Translations under genes and position numbers: made by a program | Part shown: positions 33,871-45,731 of the stretch, one piece after another | Layout: the number at the start of each line of letters is the position of its first letter | Numbering within the stretch: the first letter of the stretch is position 1 | Source: Diphasiastrum complanatum | Lineage: Eukaryota; Streptophyta; Lycopodiopsida; Lycopodiales; Lycopodiaceae | Reading direction: 5' to 3' | Assembly: GCA_029204225.1 (NCBI GenBank) | Contig: CM055112.1 | Location: 44,649,634 to 44,713,633 of the forward strand | DNA length: 64,000 nucleotides | The notes under the pieces: generated by a model | What the model was told of the DNA's origin: nothing | The model's input: only the letters and a program-made list of their open reading frames with translations | Database searches by the model: none

Positions 33871-36800
33871 GCCGACGGCTCCATCGAGGTTAACGGCTTT
33901 CCGTGTGAACAAAAATAAAATAAAAAAGAGAAAATAAAATATAAAACAGATCTCGATTCAGTTGGTGAGGTGGTCCATCGCAGGGTTCCCTTTGTACAGT
34001 TGTTCTCATGGCTTCGGACATCTCCCTACTTCGTCCTCTCAGTCTCAAACGATCTGCTTCAACTATATCTTCCCCTCCTGACTCCTCTCCTCATTCACGT
34101 CAAGTTGTGTTGGGTTCCTCGCTTGCCACAACACCCTCTGTTCCTCCTTCGCCCACCTCTTCCCATGGCATTGTTGCCCCCTCGCTTGGTTGTGAGCCTC
34201 CTTTGACCCTTGTTGCATTGCCTTCTCAACCCCCTGAACGGGTTCCTTGCCATGCTTGTGGTCATTTCTTCTCTTCTAGGGGAGGTCTTGCCCATCACCA
34301 CCATTCTTGTCCTGCGCTGCTTCAGTCGTCTCAAGATCGCCCTCTTCTTTCTGCACCCCATTCGCCCTCTGCTTCAGCTTGGTCTTGGATTTCTTCCCTT
34401 GACGTCCTCAGAGCTTTTCACTTGGGCTTCCCTCGTCCAAGGCTCTACTTTCATATTTCCCTCGCTCTTCGTCGAGAAACTCAAGTTGCTATGCCCCTTC
34501 CTCTTGATCGTTTGGCTATTGACCCCTTTGACATTGCGGCTTGGTCATAGAGAAACTCGTGCTCGCCCTCGTCGCTTTCTATCAGGAGACTGGAAAACGC
34601 TTCATGATGAACACTTTGCACGTTGTCAGGCACTTGCTGCTCGCAACTCGCAGGACTCTCAACCTCAAGGCACCCCACCTCTCCACCGTCGCCTTTGTCG
34701 CACTCTATATCTTGGGCAAGTTGGTGAGTATTCTCATGCAACTCGAGCTTTAGCTCCTCTCACACCCGCTCCCTCTTCTACTGATACTGATGCTGCTCTC
34801 CAAGCTCTGCATCCTTCTTTTGAAGGCATTCTTCCCTTGTTTGTGGAGGATTTTGTGTCTGATGTTGACTTGGTGCTTGATCATGATTCTTTCTCTCATG
34901 CCTTCCATCGTGGTCCCTCCAGTTTGGTCTATGAACACCTTCGTGATTGCTTTCCACCTGAGGACTCTGCTAGTGGCTTTGTTCAACTCTTTTAGGTCTG
35001 CTCTTTTATCGCCTCTGGTCACATTCCTTCTTTTGTCGCTCGTCTTTTGTCTGCGTCTCATTTGATCGCCATGTCTAAAGCCTCGGGTGGCGTCCGTCCC
35101 ATCGCTATTGGAAAGTCCTCCTCCGTCTTGTTAGTCGTTCTATCTGTTTTTAGTTTCAACAAATTTTCACCTCTTTTCTCTCCCCTCATCAGTTTGGTGT
35201 CTCTACTCCTGGCGGCTGTGAAGCTGTCATTCATGGTTTGCGTACCACCCCTGATCTCCATCCTAACTGGGTTGTTCTCCTAGTGGATGTTTCCAATGCT
35301 TTTAACTTTGTTTCTAGAGCTGCGATTTTTCAGGAGCTACGCGCGGCTGGTGCTGAGTTGGCTCAGCTTATCCCATTTGTGCAATTGTTCTATGCTACTG
35401 AGACTCCTCTCTTTTATAGTCACCATGTGCGCTCTGGGGATCTCCCGACTATCCAGTCTATAGTAGGTACTCATCAAGGTGATCCTTTGGCTGGTCCTCT
35501 TTTCGCTCTGGCTCATTTTCGTGCACTTCGAGCTTCTATAGAGGCCTTTCCCTCCTGCTTATTTCTTTCGGTTGCTGATGACACTCATATTGTTGGTCCT
35601 GCTCCTACGGTTCCATTTCATCATTTCTCTGAGCAGTTGGCTTCTCTTGGTTTGTCTATTCAACCTCGCAAGTATTTAGTATGGTCTCCAGCAGGTCTTC
35701 CCCCGGACTTTGTTCCTTCTCAAGGTTCCTCACTCCTTCGAATGGCATTCGAGTTCTGGGTGCTCTTTTTGGGTCTGCTTTCTTCAACTCTGCTTTTCTT
35801 GGTGAGGCTCTCCAGGAGGATGTTGTTCATTCAGATCTGCTTCCCCGGTTGGGCGACACTCAGGTCGCGTTTGGCATCTTGACGTCTTGCTTTATCCAGC
35901 GCCCTTCTTATCTGCTACGGACTTTTCTCCCTACTCCAGACTTTTTGCATCTCCTCTCTTCCTTTGACAGCTCTCTTATGGATGTTTTTGGCTGCCTTTT
36001 GGGCCCTAGTTCTTTGGATGGTGTGGAGACCTTTTTAGCTCAGAACTAGGCTCGGTTACCCATTTCTTGTGGAGGTGTGGGTCTTCTCTCTACGGTTCCT
36101 TCTGCACCTGCAACTTTTCTTGGGGGCTGGGCTCCTGTCGCCCCTACTTTGTCTTCTTGGTTCTTTTATGGCTTTCGCCCTCTCTTGGTGGATTGCATTG
36201 CTCATGTGGATAGCGGTTCTTTGCCTTTCCAGCACCTCCTCATCGTTGTGCGAGAGCTCCTCCCCCTCTCTGCCCAAGCTTGTCTTCCTCCTTTTGAGCA
36301 ACTCCTCACTTTCAGTTCAGATCACCTGCAAGAGACCCTCTTGGAGCGCGTGCACAAGCATATTCTTTCCAGCATGCTCTTTAAGGCTTCTTCGGCGTTG
36401 CATCGAGGTCGGCTTCTTTCTTGTGCGGGTCCTAGTGCTGGGGCTTGGCTGTCAGCTCGGCCTATTATCCCTTCCTTCCGGTTGTCTTCGGCCATCTTCA
36501 CCACTGCTCTTCGTCTTCGCTTGGGGCTTTCTCATCCTTCGGTCTTGGGTCTCTCCAAGTGTGTTTGTGGTCACCCTATTGATGCTCTTGCTATCCACCT
36601 CCTCTGATGTCTTTATGGGAGTGAGCGCACAACTACGCATGATGTTGTCAGAGATGCAGCGGCCGCTATAGCCAGAGATGGAGGTTTCCATGTCCTCAGA
36701 GAGCAGTCTCATGTCCTTCCTTCTTCCGCGTCCCACTCTTCTCGCAGGTGTGTTGACATTGTCCTCTCTCGAGATGGGCTTCATACTTTGACAGATGTTA

Positions 36801-37168
36801 TTGTTGCTGATCTGCCTTCACACCAGGAGAAGCGGCAGGTGTCGCAGCACAAGAGAAGGAAAAAACTACTCCAATAGGCACCCCACTGATGCTTTCCTTC
36901 CTTTGGCTGTTGAGACTTATGGCACCTTGCATCGACGCTTTGAGGATTTTCTTCGCATGTGTTCTCATCAAGCGGCAGAGCGTCAAGGTATTCCTGATTC
37001 TATTCTCATGGCTTCCTTCAAACAGCGTGTTTTCATTGCCCTACAACATGCGCAAGCCCTATCTATTCTGCAACAGGCAACAATGGCTGGGTCTGCTACA
37101 TCTCATCTCCCTTCATTAGCCGACTCACCACCTCTTCACTTTTTCGATCTGCTGCAGTCAGTTGGCAG
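33860..37168 (+). pseudogene. RLE-type (R2-like) LINE, longest copy
   Basis: Starts MASDISLLRPLSLKRSAST at 34,008. An N-terminal zinc finger CHACGHFFSSRGGLAHHHHSC-like lies near 34,250. A 64-bp deletion at 34,541 shifts the frame, and a TAG at 34,993-34,995 interrupts it. The reverse transcriptase follows: DVSNAFN (Asp at about 35,286), GTHQGDPLAGPLFAL, and SVADDTHIVG (catalytic Asp pair near 35,577). Further on come KCVCGHPIDALAIHLL and a cysteine (CCHC cluster, 36,560-36,610) and the endonuclease start RCVDIVLSRDG (about 36,745), damaged by a 28-bp deletion at 36,810. At 37,168 it is cut and joined to copia. This zinc finger-RT-CCHC-nuclease order is that of R2-type LINEs, not of L1-type plant LINEs, whose nuclease is N-terminal. 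Confidence 0.78.
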
Positions 37169-37184
37169 ACTCCCACGGTTGAGG

Positions 37185-38188
37185 CATCTAATTGGAACAG
37201 CTTTCGTTTGAAAAAACAAGCAATGGATATGATAACTCTTATTGATACCATCTTTGCAACAGGTGCAAAGGTCTCTTCATAATCAAGTCCATGAATTTGG
37301 GCAAAGCCCTTTGCACAAAGTCTTGCCTTATATTTGTTGATTATCTTGATTATATTTGACTCGAAAAACCCATTTGCAACCAATAGTATGCTTGTTGGAT
37401 GGAAGATCCACAAGCTCCCATGTCTTGTTGGTGATCAATGCATCATATTCTTGCTTCATGGCTAAAAACCATTCTTTTGAGTTGAGTGCCTCTTGGACAT
37501 CCTTTGGCTCTTCATGTGAGATAAAATATGCATAACTAGTGGAATCAAGTTCCATTTGTTTGCCTTTTTCACCATATGAGAGCCTCTTAGGCTCGAATCT
37601 TTCTCTTAGTGATCTTCTAGGCGAGAAGATTCGAGGTGACTCCTCCTCAATTCTCGGCCCCATCCCTCCATGATAATCTTCAAGAGAGATAATAGGAGAA
37701 CCTTTTTGAGACTCTTTGATCTCGGCCTCATCAAAGATGTATTTCTGGTTCACATGGAATATAACATCTCTACTCTCAATTGTGATTGAGGTAGAGGGAA
37801 CATAAATTCTATATGCCTTCTTGTTGGATGAATACCCAACCACGATCCCTTTGCTTGAATTTGGATCATCTTTTCTCCTTGTTTCCAAGGGAATATGTAC
37901 AAAGCAAGTACATTCAAAAACTCTAAGGTGATTAACGTTAGGCTTCTTCTTGAATAAGACTTCATATGGTGATCTTCCTGCAGGGGTATTGTGAGGTAGT
38001 CTATTGCACAAATAATTTGCACAATTTATTGCTTCTCCCCAAAATTCAATAGGCATAGAAGCTTCAATTCGAATTGCTTTAGCACATTCACATAAGGATC
38101 TATTTTTCCTTTCGACAACCCCATTTTGAGATGGAGAATAAGCACAAGAAAATTCTCTCTTGATTCCTTCAAGCTCAAAAATAATCAT
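37185..38188 (-). pseudogene. Copia pol fragment in D2: integrase tail to RT start
   Basis: The minus-strand frame 38,188-37,328 (286 codons) runs from just after the integrase core (ELEGIKREFSCAYSPSQNGV, VERKNRSL) through LCNRLPHNTPAGRSPYEVL to KTWELVDLPSNKHTIGCKW. After a frameshift near 37,410 it continues KARLCAKGFAQIHGLDYEETF. It is the better-kept relative of the D1 copy. Both ends are truncated: RT is cut at LFQLDAS, and integrase is cut at the GA tract. Confidence 0.9.
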
Positions 38189-38210
38189 ATGCTTTTTAAG
38201 TAGATGAGGT

Positions 38211-38739
<529 letters not shown>

Positions 38740-39668
38740 TGGCAAGAAGAAGCTGTCAAAGATGAAGTGTTTTTTTTGTGGCAAGACATTAGAGGAGTTC
38801 TAAATCCCAAAAAGACCCTTTGTAAAGATTCTTTTTATATTTTTTCTCAAATTTTTCTTACACATGGACCAATCAAAACACTCAAATTTGAAATCTATGT
38901 AACGTAACTTTTTGAGTCCACGTTTTGATTCCATACTAAAAAAAGGCATAGCTTTTTAGTGGTAAGTCTGAATTTAGCGAAGTTTACTGCATTAGAAAGT
39001 ACTCAACAAGGGCTTTCCAATGATATGTTACATGCATACTTCTGAGCTACGATTAAAAAGTTATGGCAAGTCAAAAGTATTAGTGTTATAATATTTTAAT
39101 AATAAAAAAGACATTTTGCATGAATTCTTTTGGAACTCAAAACTCCTCTAATGAAGGATACTATGCATCAAACTGTTTCAAGAAGAAGAACCAATCTAAG
39201 CAAGCTAAGCTTACTAATGAGGATGAGTGTGAGGGTGTTGAGAGTGAAAGAGAGGATTCATTAATGATGTCTACTTTTTCATGTTTTCCTTTCAAGAATG
39301 AAGAATTTTGGTGGATAGATAGTGGGGCTAGTTCCCATATGTCTAGTTCTAGAAACCCTTTCACTATTCTCATGCCATATCTAGGTGCAAAAAGATCAAT
39401 CTGTACTGCTAATGATATAGAGTGTAGGATTGAAGGAATAAGTAGTATTCCATTGCATGCATCATCATCAAAATCTTTTTGCTTACATGATGTACTGTAT
39501 GTACCTAGATTGACAAAGAATCTCATTAGTGTAGGACAGTTGTTTGATAGTGGATTCGACGTCAAGTTTCAAGTTAACAAGTGTATAATCTCAGAGAAAA
39601 TGAAGCTACTGCTAGAGGATCTAGAATTGGTAAGTTGTACAAACTAGATTCTAGGGAGAGTGCTAACA
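38740..39668 (+). pseudogene. Copia gag-protease fragment split by a MITE
   Basis: Gag text SGKKKLSKMKCFFCGK ends at about 38,784 in the middle of a CX2CX4HX4C zinc knuckle. The rest, EGYYASNCFKKKN, resumes at about 39,153 (histidine now tyrosine). Protease follows with FWWIDSGASSHM intact near 39,310, then DVLYVPRLTKNLISVGQLF. The sequence ends at 39,668 against a second MITE end. The direction is opposite to the copia pol of D2. Confidence 0.87.
38787..39153. mobile_element. MITE inserted in the gag zinc knuckle
   Basis: About 367 bp of AT-rich non-coding DNA bounded by CATTAGAGGAGTT and AACTCCTCTAATG, with similarity extending to about 29 bp of inverted repeat. Removing it re-joins the two halves of a zinc knuckle, which proves that it is an insertion. 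A clear target duplication could not be read; AAGGA/AAGA flanks are only suggestive. Confidence 0.75.
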
Positions 39669-39762
39669 TGTTATGATTGGTCCATGTGTAAGAAAAAATT
39701 GAGAAAAAATATAAAAAGAAACTTTACAAAGGGTCTTTTCTGGATCAAGAACTCCTCTAATG
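39669..39762. mobile_element. Terminal 92 bp of a second, opposite MITE
   Basis: The reverse complement of 38,789-38,880 with 7 mismatches in 92. It ends CTCCTCTAATG at 39,762. With the MITE at 38,787 it brackets the copia protease fragment. Confidence 0.8.
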
Positions 39763-39869
39763 ATTTCCAATCCTAGGGGCCTCACTGATTACCCCGTACT
39801 CCTGGGTCAATGAGAGCTTTCCAAGCTCTCAGAGATATGACCAGTGGGAGATCATCTTCATTTTAGTGC

Positions 39870-40860
39870 TCACACAAATCCAAGGGCAGCTAGTGTACTA
39901 TTGATACGCAGTGAATAGACAGCCTGTGCTATCCCACGATGATGTTCTCGTATGTAAACAGTGGTTAGGATGAGGAATCCATGAGGGTTTACCTTTATGA
40001 CAATGTCTCCAATACGAACCTCTCGAGTTGTGGTGTCAGATGCTATGACATCTATATTGACGGGCTCTAAAACACGTAAAACCAAAAACAAAATCTGCAT
40101 GGACCAAAATGTACTCTATTCATAATGTAGTTTTCCGAGTGTGCCTATGGTTGTCGAGACCATTTGTTACTTCAAGTGTAGAGGCTACCTCTTCTGAAGT
40201 TGGGGTTGGCTCTTTTGAAGTTTGGGTAATGCATCTAAGAATGGTAGTTAGATTGTCATCAGTAGGAGCTGGTGGGGAAGGCCAACGGGGTATCACTAAC
40301 TCTATATAACGTATAGTTGTTAGGGCTACACATACCCAGTTTAGATTTGCTGCTAGTTAATACACGCTTAGAGTACTTTCATTTGCTCTAGGTTTGACTC
40401 GAAACAATCGATCTCCTGGGATAAGAAAATGTTGGACATAAGGGCTATGGAAGTAGTAATAAGCGACCACTTGTCATACTACTTGACAGAAGTCTCTTGG
40501 TAGGGGAAGGTCACTTAGTGTTGTACTTGTCATGGGAAGTCTATCGAGGTTAAAAGCTTGCTCAATGGGTTGCAATTGTAAGGTCTGTGTGGTCACTAAT
40601 ATCCATTGTTGATTTATTTTGATGTATAGTGTGGCCCTTACCCGAAATTCTTTGTTATCGATCTCAAGTGCTAAGTCTCCAGTTCGAAGGCCACGTACCG
40701 TAGTATCGAGTCCTATGATGGTCACGTAGAGTTTGGGGAAGCGAAGTATAGGACAATATTGTCGTGGTCGGCGCTCATCTATCATGCCCTTGATGTTTAG
40801 GCCCTTTATCTACTGTATGATGATATGTAGTGGTACTGTTCTAGTGGCAAAGACTCCCTC
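39870..40860 (-). pseudogene. Unknown gene with two homologous modules
   Basis: Two minus-strand frames, 40,785-40,474 and 40,100-39,870, encode related modules. Module 1 reads IIGLDTTVRGLRTGDLALEI, then FRVRATLYIK. Module 2 reads VIASDTTTREVRIGDIVIKV, then FLILTTVYIR. The shared pattern is DTT-R--R-GD followed by alternating hydrophobic residues and T(L/V)YI, which suggests a beta-rich fold. Readable but interrupted text lies upstream (TRTVPLHIIIQ, a stop, IKGLNIKG, to about 40,860), and a proline/threonine-rich linker lies between. I do not recognise the family. An endogenous viral or retroelement accessory protein is possible, but nothing in it proves that. Confidence 0.45.
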
Positions 40861-41263
40861 TAAGCTTGGGTGGATGCTTTGAGGTTCTCAACAACTCTAG
40901 AAGGTGTGGGTATTGTTCTTATCCAGTTTCATATTTATCATAGATTTTACTGAGCTTTTAGAACATTCTACTCTCTCCAATTCATTCCTCTCCACACCTA
41001 ATAATTTTCTTGATGATTTATACCAAAGCCCCATGGGATGAGAGTGCTCGTTGCACTGGCTCGCTGACAAAGGAAGCCTCTTTCCGCGCTTGACCCATGT
41101 AGCATCAGTGGCAAAGCTAAGACTTCAGATGAGAGTGATGCGCCCACGCTACACTATTTTTATTCTAGTGACTGACAAAAAATGGGACTTCCCATTTATC
41201 ATCCTCAATATTACTTAATATAACCATTTGCTCCTCATGAAATGTATTGCACCATTTAGTATC
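40861..41263. other. Spacer without a recognised gene
   Basis: Only short random frames between the two-module gene and the DUF7869-like pseudogene. Confidence 0.4.
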
Positions 41264-42180
41264 CTAATCTCTAGCATTTTTTTTTGCTTTCTCGATTAGA
41301 AGTTTATGCTCCTCTATGCACTTTCGATAATCAATAGGTCTTGTTTGTTTTTCAGCATCTTTAACTTCTTTGGCTAGTAACATAGGCATCTGTTTTGCGG
41401 ACTTCATTTGAACAACTAGTACATGTATCAATAATTTCAAACCATATGTCGGAAGCCATTGTTTACATATCGACAATTGTTTTTCATACATTAACACAAC
41501 CTCTTTTTCCATATTTTTTTAAAAAGAAAGCAGTCCTGGTAGCTAATGTCATTTAACTTTTCCAAACATAGTTCTCTTGAAGAACTCAGAAACTCCTTGA
41601 AGTCAATGGTCTCCGTGAGATGAAATATGCTCGGCTTAGGAGTGTAGGCTTCCTCTATGATGGATATCATTATAGGAAGTGTATTTCAGAGAAAGTGCTG
41701 AACATTTGATCTATATGATCGTGTGTATGTCCAACCAATAAAAAATTAACCTTTACTTTCCTGAAGATGCCCTTCTCCACAAGCAAATTCAAAGAACCCA
41801 AGACCATTTGATTCTTATTGTCTCTTGCTGTATTGTCCAACTGAACATACAAAACAGCTGGAAGCAATCCTTGCAATGAAGATAAAACATGATGAATAAT
41901 AGTCACGGTTAAGCTGGGATCATTATGCACATTAGGATATGTGAAAAATACTTGAACAATTTCATTGTTTATCAAGCAACCGACCAAATGTGCTTGATTC
42001 ATCGTTTCTTCGTGAACATCCTTAGGTAGCCATGCAAAGTGAGGCAATTGTGTCTTTTTTTTATCCATCCCGTCAATGACAATGCCAAAATACTTCTCTG
42101 GAGACCCAAAACATTTTTTACGATGATGCATTATTTTTTTACGTTTCGCTGTCTGTTTAGCTAATATCTTCAACAAATCA
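41264..42180 (-). pseudogene. DUF7869-like (putative transposon) protein, broken
   Basis: The minus-strand frame 42,176-41,670 reads YFGIVIDGMDKKKTQLPHF, then VHNDPSLTVTIIHHVL, YVQLDNTARDNKNQ, GIFRKVKVNFLLVGHTHDHI and DQMFSTFS. The IDGMD-K, QLDN--DNKN and GHTH--ID-MFS blocks are the signature I associate with DUF7869, a domain of putative transposon proteins in plants and animals; the spaced acidic residues would suit an RNase H-like nuclease, which is inference. After a shift the text continues (PSIFHLTETIDFKEFL, then EKQLSICKQWLPTYG to about 41,264). The N-terminus is missing; at 42,180 it is joined to L2 element sequence. Confidence 0.65.
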
Positions 42181-42183
42181 TTG

Positions 42184-42262
42184 GGAAAGGACTTGTTTAT
42201 GAAGCATAGGAATTAACTTGGAGTGATATCAAAGTCTATGCTAAAACTAGTTGAAGAGGGAG
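42184..42262 (+). other. 3' internal end and polypurine tract of an L2 element
   Basis: Short remnant resembling 24,120-24,195, ending GAAGAGGGAG at 42,253-42,262. The rest of the internal region is absent. Confidence 0.75.
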
Positions 42263-42911
42263 TGTGAAACATTCAACTAGTTTTATCATATTTTGCTATA
42301 TTTCCATATTTGGCATATTGAGGCCAAAACTTGTTTACACTAAGAGATCGACTTTTCAAAGTTCATTAGTCTAAATGTCATTTGAATAAACACTTTTTGA
42401 AAGTGTGGGAAAGTTAGAATGCGACTTTGAGTAGATTCAAATCTGAATAGTCGGGTACATTGAATCTAGACCCAAAAATAGTAGGGTTAGCATTTTGGTG
42501 GGAAAGCCAAGTGGCCAAATAGGGTTTGGACCTGTTATAAAAGGATGTAACTCATGGAGAGAGCTATCTTTTCTCTTATCTATCTCATTTCATGCTTATA
42601 CATGGTTCTTTTGGGTTCTACTATCCATTGGTGCACTATCTTGGTGATTGCTTGCAATTCTGTGTGTAGAATGATCATTTATTGCTATTTTCAGATCCAC
42701 ACGTGTGAAATACAGTAATTTGCTGGTTTTGTACGAACAACAACAATACTTTATCATTTCATTCAAGTTTGATCAAGTTCTATCAGTGTTTGCATCTCAT
42801 TTTGTGTGTAGATGCTGATTTTTCTACATTGGTGAGATTAGTAATGTATTTCTCTTTCTAACCAAAGATCATTTAAGTGGATTGGATCTTAAGGATCTGA
42901 AATCCTTCACA
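42263..42911 (+). repeat. LTR, family L2 (second locus)
   Basis: 649 bp from TGTGAAACATTC to CTGAAATCCTTCACA. It shares with 24,196-24,836 the GTGTGGGAAAG, CCAAGTGGCCAAATAGGG and TATAAAAGGATG blocks. A palindrome CCACACGTGTGAAA is at 42,697-42,710. It is more diverged from the arm-B copies than they are from each other. Confidence 0.88.
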
Positions 42912-43462
42912 AGATACACTTGAGATATTATGATTCATGAGCTTATTCCTAGATTTATAAAACATTTTGTTTTGTGCACTAACACTGCGTTTAGATAAAT
43001 TAATTTGTTATGAAAACTTTCATTGGATATTTTTTATGCAAACTAAAACATCATTATAAAGTATTGAAAATATCTAGATGACAATATTTAGATGACAATT
43101 GAAATATGAATATTTTATTGAGCTATTATTCAAGTACATATAACAAAATCTCAACGAAAATTACATTAGCTATATGAATTTTGAGCTCCTTTTTTGTTTG
43201 TGATATTTTTGAAAACTATATGAAATCTGCAATGGACATAATTTTATAGTTTCTAACTAATGTGTTTTTAAAAATATGGTATATGCATGTTGAAGATTTT
43301 AACAACTCAAAAATCTTACCCTTAAAAAAATAATTTTATGCAAAAATGTGATTTTATTTTTAATATGCTGAATTTTTAGAGTTTTTGAGGGAATCTTCTT
43401 AGGAGAAACCTTTTCAATTACCCACTCAATAAGTTTAAACCCATTGTACAGCTTATCAATAT
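42912..43462. other. AT-rich spacer
   Basis: No gene seen. It ends at the inner boundary of inverted-repeat arm A. Confidence 0.5.
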
Positions 43463-43612
43463 AAAAGAGAGGGAATTTTTTTTTTTGAAACAATAACATG
43501 CAGGTTTAGGGGGGGTATTGATGTAGGACATTTAGTTCTCGAAAGGATGGTAGCATGTTGTTGTCTAGTGGTATAGTAGCATAGCGTGATATATTTAAAC
43601 AAAGAAACATCC

Positions 43613-43721
<109 letters not shown>

Positions 43722-45589
43722 AGATTCATCCCTCATGGCTATAAATAGGGTAAAATTTATGGAGAAAGAAGTTAAGTAGTCCATTGTTGGTTAGGAGATC
43801 ATTCTATGAATTTGCATTTGTTGTTGGAACAACTAGTTTTGGATCTTAATAATGGATATTATACTGATGATTTTAGCTATTGTATGGCTTGTTAATTGTA
43901 GGTAAAGGTTCATATCTAAAAGTTCTTCATGTTCTATTATATCTATTCAATGCGAGTGCGGTATTTGTTTGATCATAGTAGCAAATTTGTAAATGGTTTG
44001 TCTAATATTTGGATAGTGGAGATTAGTGCAATCATTCAATGCCTAGATCTAATATTTGAATCATGTTTTTCACATGCACTTCATTTGATTGGGAGCAATT
44101 TGTTGTCAATTGGCTTGTAAGGAGCTATAGCAATGAGATTTTATGAAAATATGTCACCAAAGTTTTTACTTGAAACTCTGAGTAATTGTGTTATATCAAC
44201 CTTGAAGGTTCAAGCTAAGAAAATGTTCATCTTCAATAGATCTCAATTCCTCGTGTTTTAGACTGACTTTATGTTTTAGCCAGAATTCATCAAACTATTT
44301 TTGGAGTAGATATGATCTTTTGGAATGTTATAGCTAGTACATATTCCAAGCTTAGGAGAAAAAACTTCCTTGTGGCTAAGCCTTCAACTAATTGAAGCCC
44401 TGAAGCATTGCAAGCGGCTCTTGATTGGCCAAGTTAAAGCCAAATCAATTTTCAGCTTTCCATAAAAAGGCCCTCCTGAAGAAGCTGTTTTTGATGCTAT
44501 AATCAACCTTGCAATTTGAATCTCTATTAATTCACCTACTCTGACACAAATCAAAGGCCTTGCATGCTAGCTTTCATAGGATAACGAATTGTTCATCAAT
44601 TGGAGTTCGTTCAAGCTTCCGTTGATGCAGAGGATCGATGACAAAAACTTTAAATGGAGCTTTCTTAGACTAGTATTCTTATTCCATGTAAGATTCTAGA
44701 ATCATAAGCAATCTAAATCAACCAACAATAATTTCACAATCCTACTAATCTTAAAAGAAGAAGATGGATAGCTGAAACATGAACTCTTGAGAAACATATT
44801 GAAGTTAACAATAAGAAACATAATCTACCAGTTCAATATCATGGGTGTGCGCTATATGCATCATGCAGGCAATGTGTATAGCATGCCATTATGTTAGTGT
44901 GATTCAATAGATTGATATATTATTGATGGCATCGAATTGTCATTTAACATCAAATTGTAGCAATTATTGGATTATATTAGTTAAGCCTACATTAAAATAT
45001 TGATGGTAATAAATGTATTATAATCTTCCTATGTTATGAAAATATTAGTTATTGTACTGAATTTTACAAAATGTAGCCATGGAAATTTTGAAGATATGTT
45101 TTGTACTTTCACACAAAGCAAATAAGAGAGGGATAAGGGTCATTGAGGGTATTCCTACAATGTGCCTCCAAATACTTCATCAAGCATAATGTGGGTTCTA
45201 AAAATCTTATCAATGGTAAATCAATCATGCCACATGGCAGAAGCGCAGAGAATCTATGCAGCCCAGGAACAACTATGGTCCATGAATGCATCCCATATGG
45301 CAAAAGTGCTCGACTATTTGGGTCCACAAACATGTATGTCCATGACTTTATGCTACATGGCACAAATTAGGCATAGAGCTTTAACATGTGGAGATCGCAC
45401 AAACCTAGTATAGAGCTTGAATATCTGGGGCCGGCTGGAAGAGAGGGAACGCGCATTATGGCTATGGAGCAACACATGTAGCCATTTTCGGCCAGGGGCG
45501 GGCCCCACTGGGGAAGTGAAAATTTGTCATATAGCTAGCTGGACCTGGATGATGGATCCCTCCCTTCTTAGATTAGTGTTTTTGCTGGG

Positions 45590-45599
45590 TATATAAATA
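45590..45599 (+). promoter_or_regulatory. TATA box of the GST gene
   Basis: TATATAAATA lies 133 bp before the GST ATG, implying a leader of about 110 nt. It falls within a 42-bp segment (45,570-45,611) that is absent from the mirror copy, with CTT at both ends of the missing piece. Confidence 0.7.
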
Positions 45600-45647
45600 T
45601 AATATGCACTTCCGAGATGAGATGAATGAGCGTGCTTGTTGGAATTG

Positions 45648-45715
45648 AAAGAAGAAGAAGAAGAAGAAGAAGAAAAGAGGAATTGGAAGAAGAGGAAGAG
45701 GAAGAGGGAGGAGGT
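45648..45715 (+). repeat. GAA/GAG-rich tract in the GST leader
   Basis: Purine-rich GAA repeats lie between the predicted transcription start and the ATG. Upstream ATGs at 45,617, 45,622 and 45,626 open short frames; the last overlaps the GST start out of frame. The deletion in the mirror copy has one endpoint in this tract. Confidence 0.8.
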
Positions 45716-45731
45716 AATATTAATCAAGTCG

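Larger units (their letters stand above)
23614..35946. repeat. Inverted repeat B, left arm (12.3 kb)
   Basis: The reverse complement of 49,861-62,914. Matching anchors are 23,616 with 62,913, 25,521 with 61,185, 27,562 with 59,199, 31,377 with 55,345, 34,008 with 51,889 and 35,900 with 49,920. In one 83-residue test frame the arms differ at 6 residues, so this pair is older or faster-diverged than pair A. Both ends lie inside elements (an LTR-element frame and the LINE RT), so the duplication boundaries ignore element boundaries. Private indels are listed under the individual features. Confidence 0.93.

Noticed and set aside
33552-33893. Lys/Arg-rich frame near the LINE start
   Set aside because: It is produced by the MITE and the TTACCAAAACGAG minisatellite; the same holds for 53,665-53,934.
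34095-36784. Several arginine-rich minus-strand frames opposite the LINE
   Set aside because: They are shadows of the plus-strand LINE coding sequence with no independent motif; likewise the plus-strand frames at 50,654-51,802 opposite the right LINE.
38789-39760. A single TIR transposon carrying gag-protease
   Set aside because: The left MITE has its own right end at 39,153 inside the zinc knuckle, so two separate MITE pieces explain the inverted ends better than one element.
42985-43010. hAT-like start CACTGCGTTTAGATA
   Set aside because: No matching second terminal inverted repeat or target duplication was found nearby.
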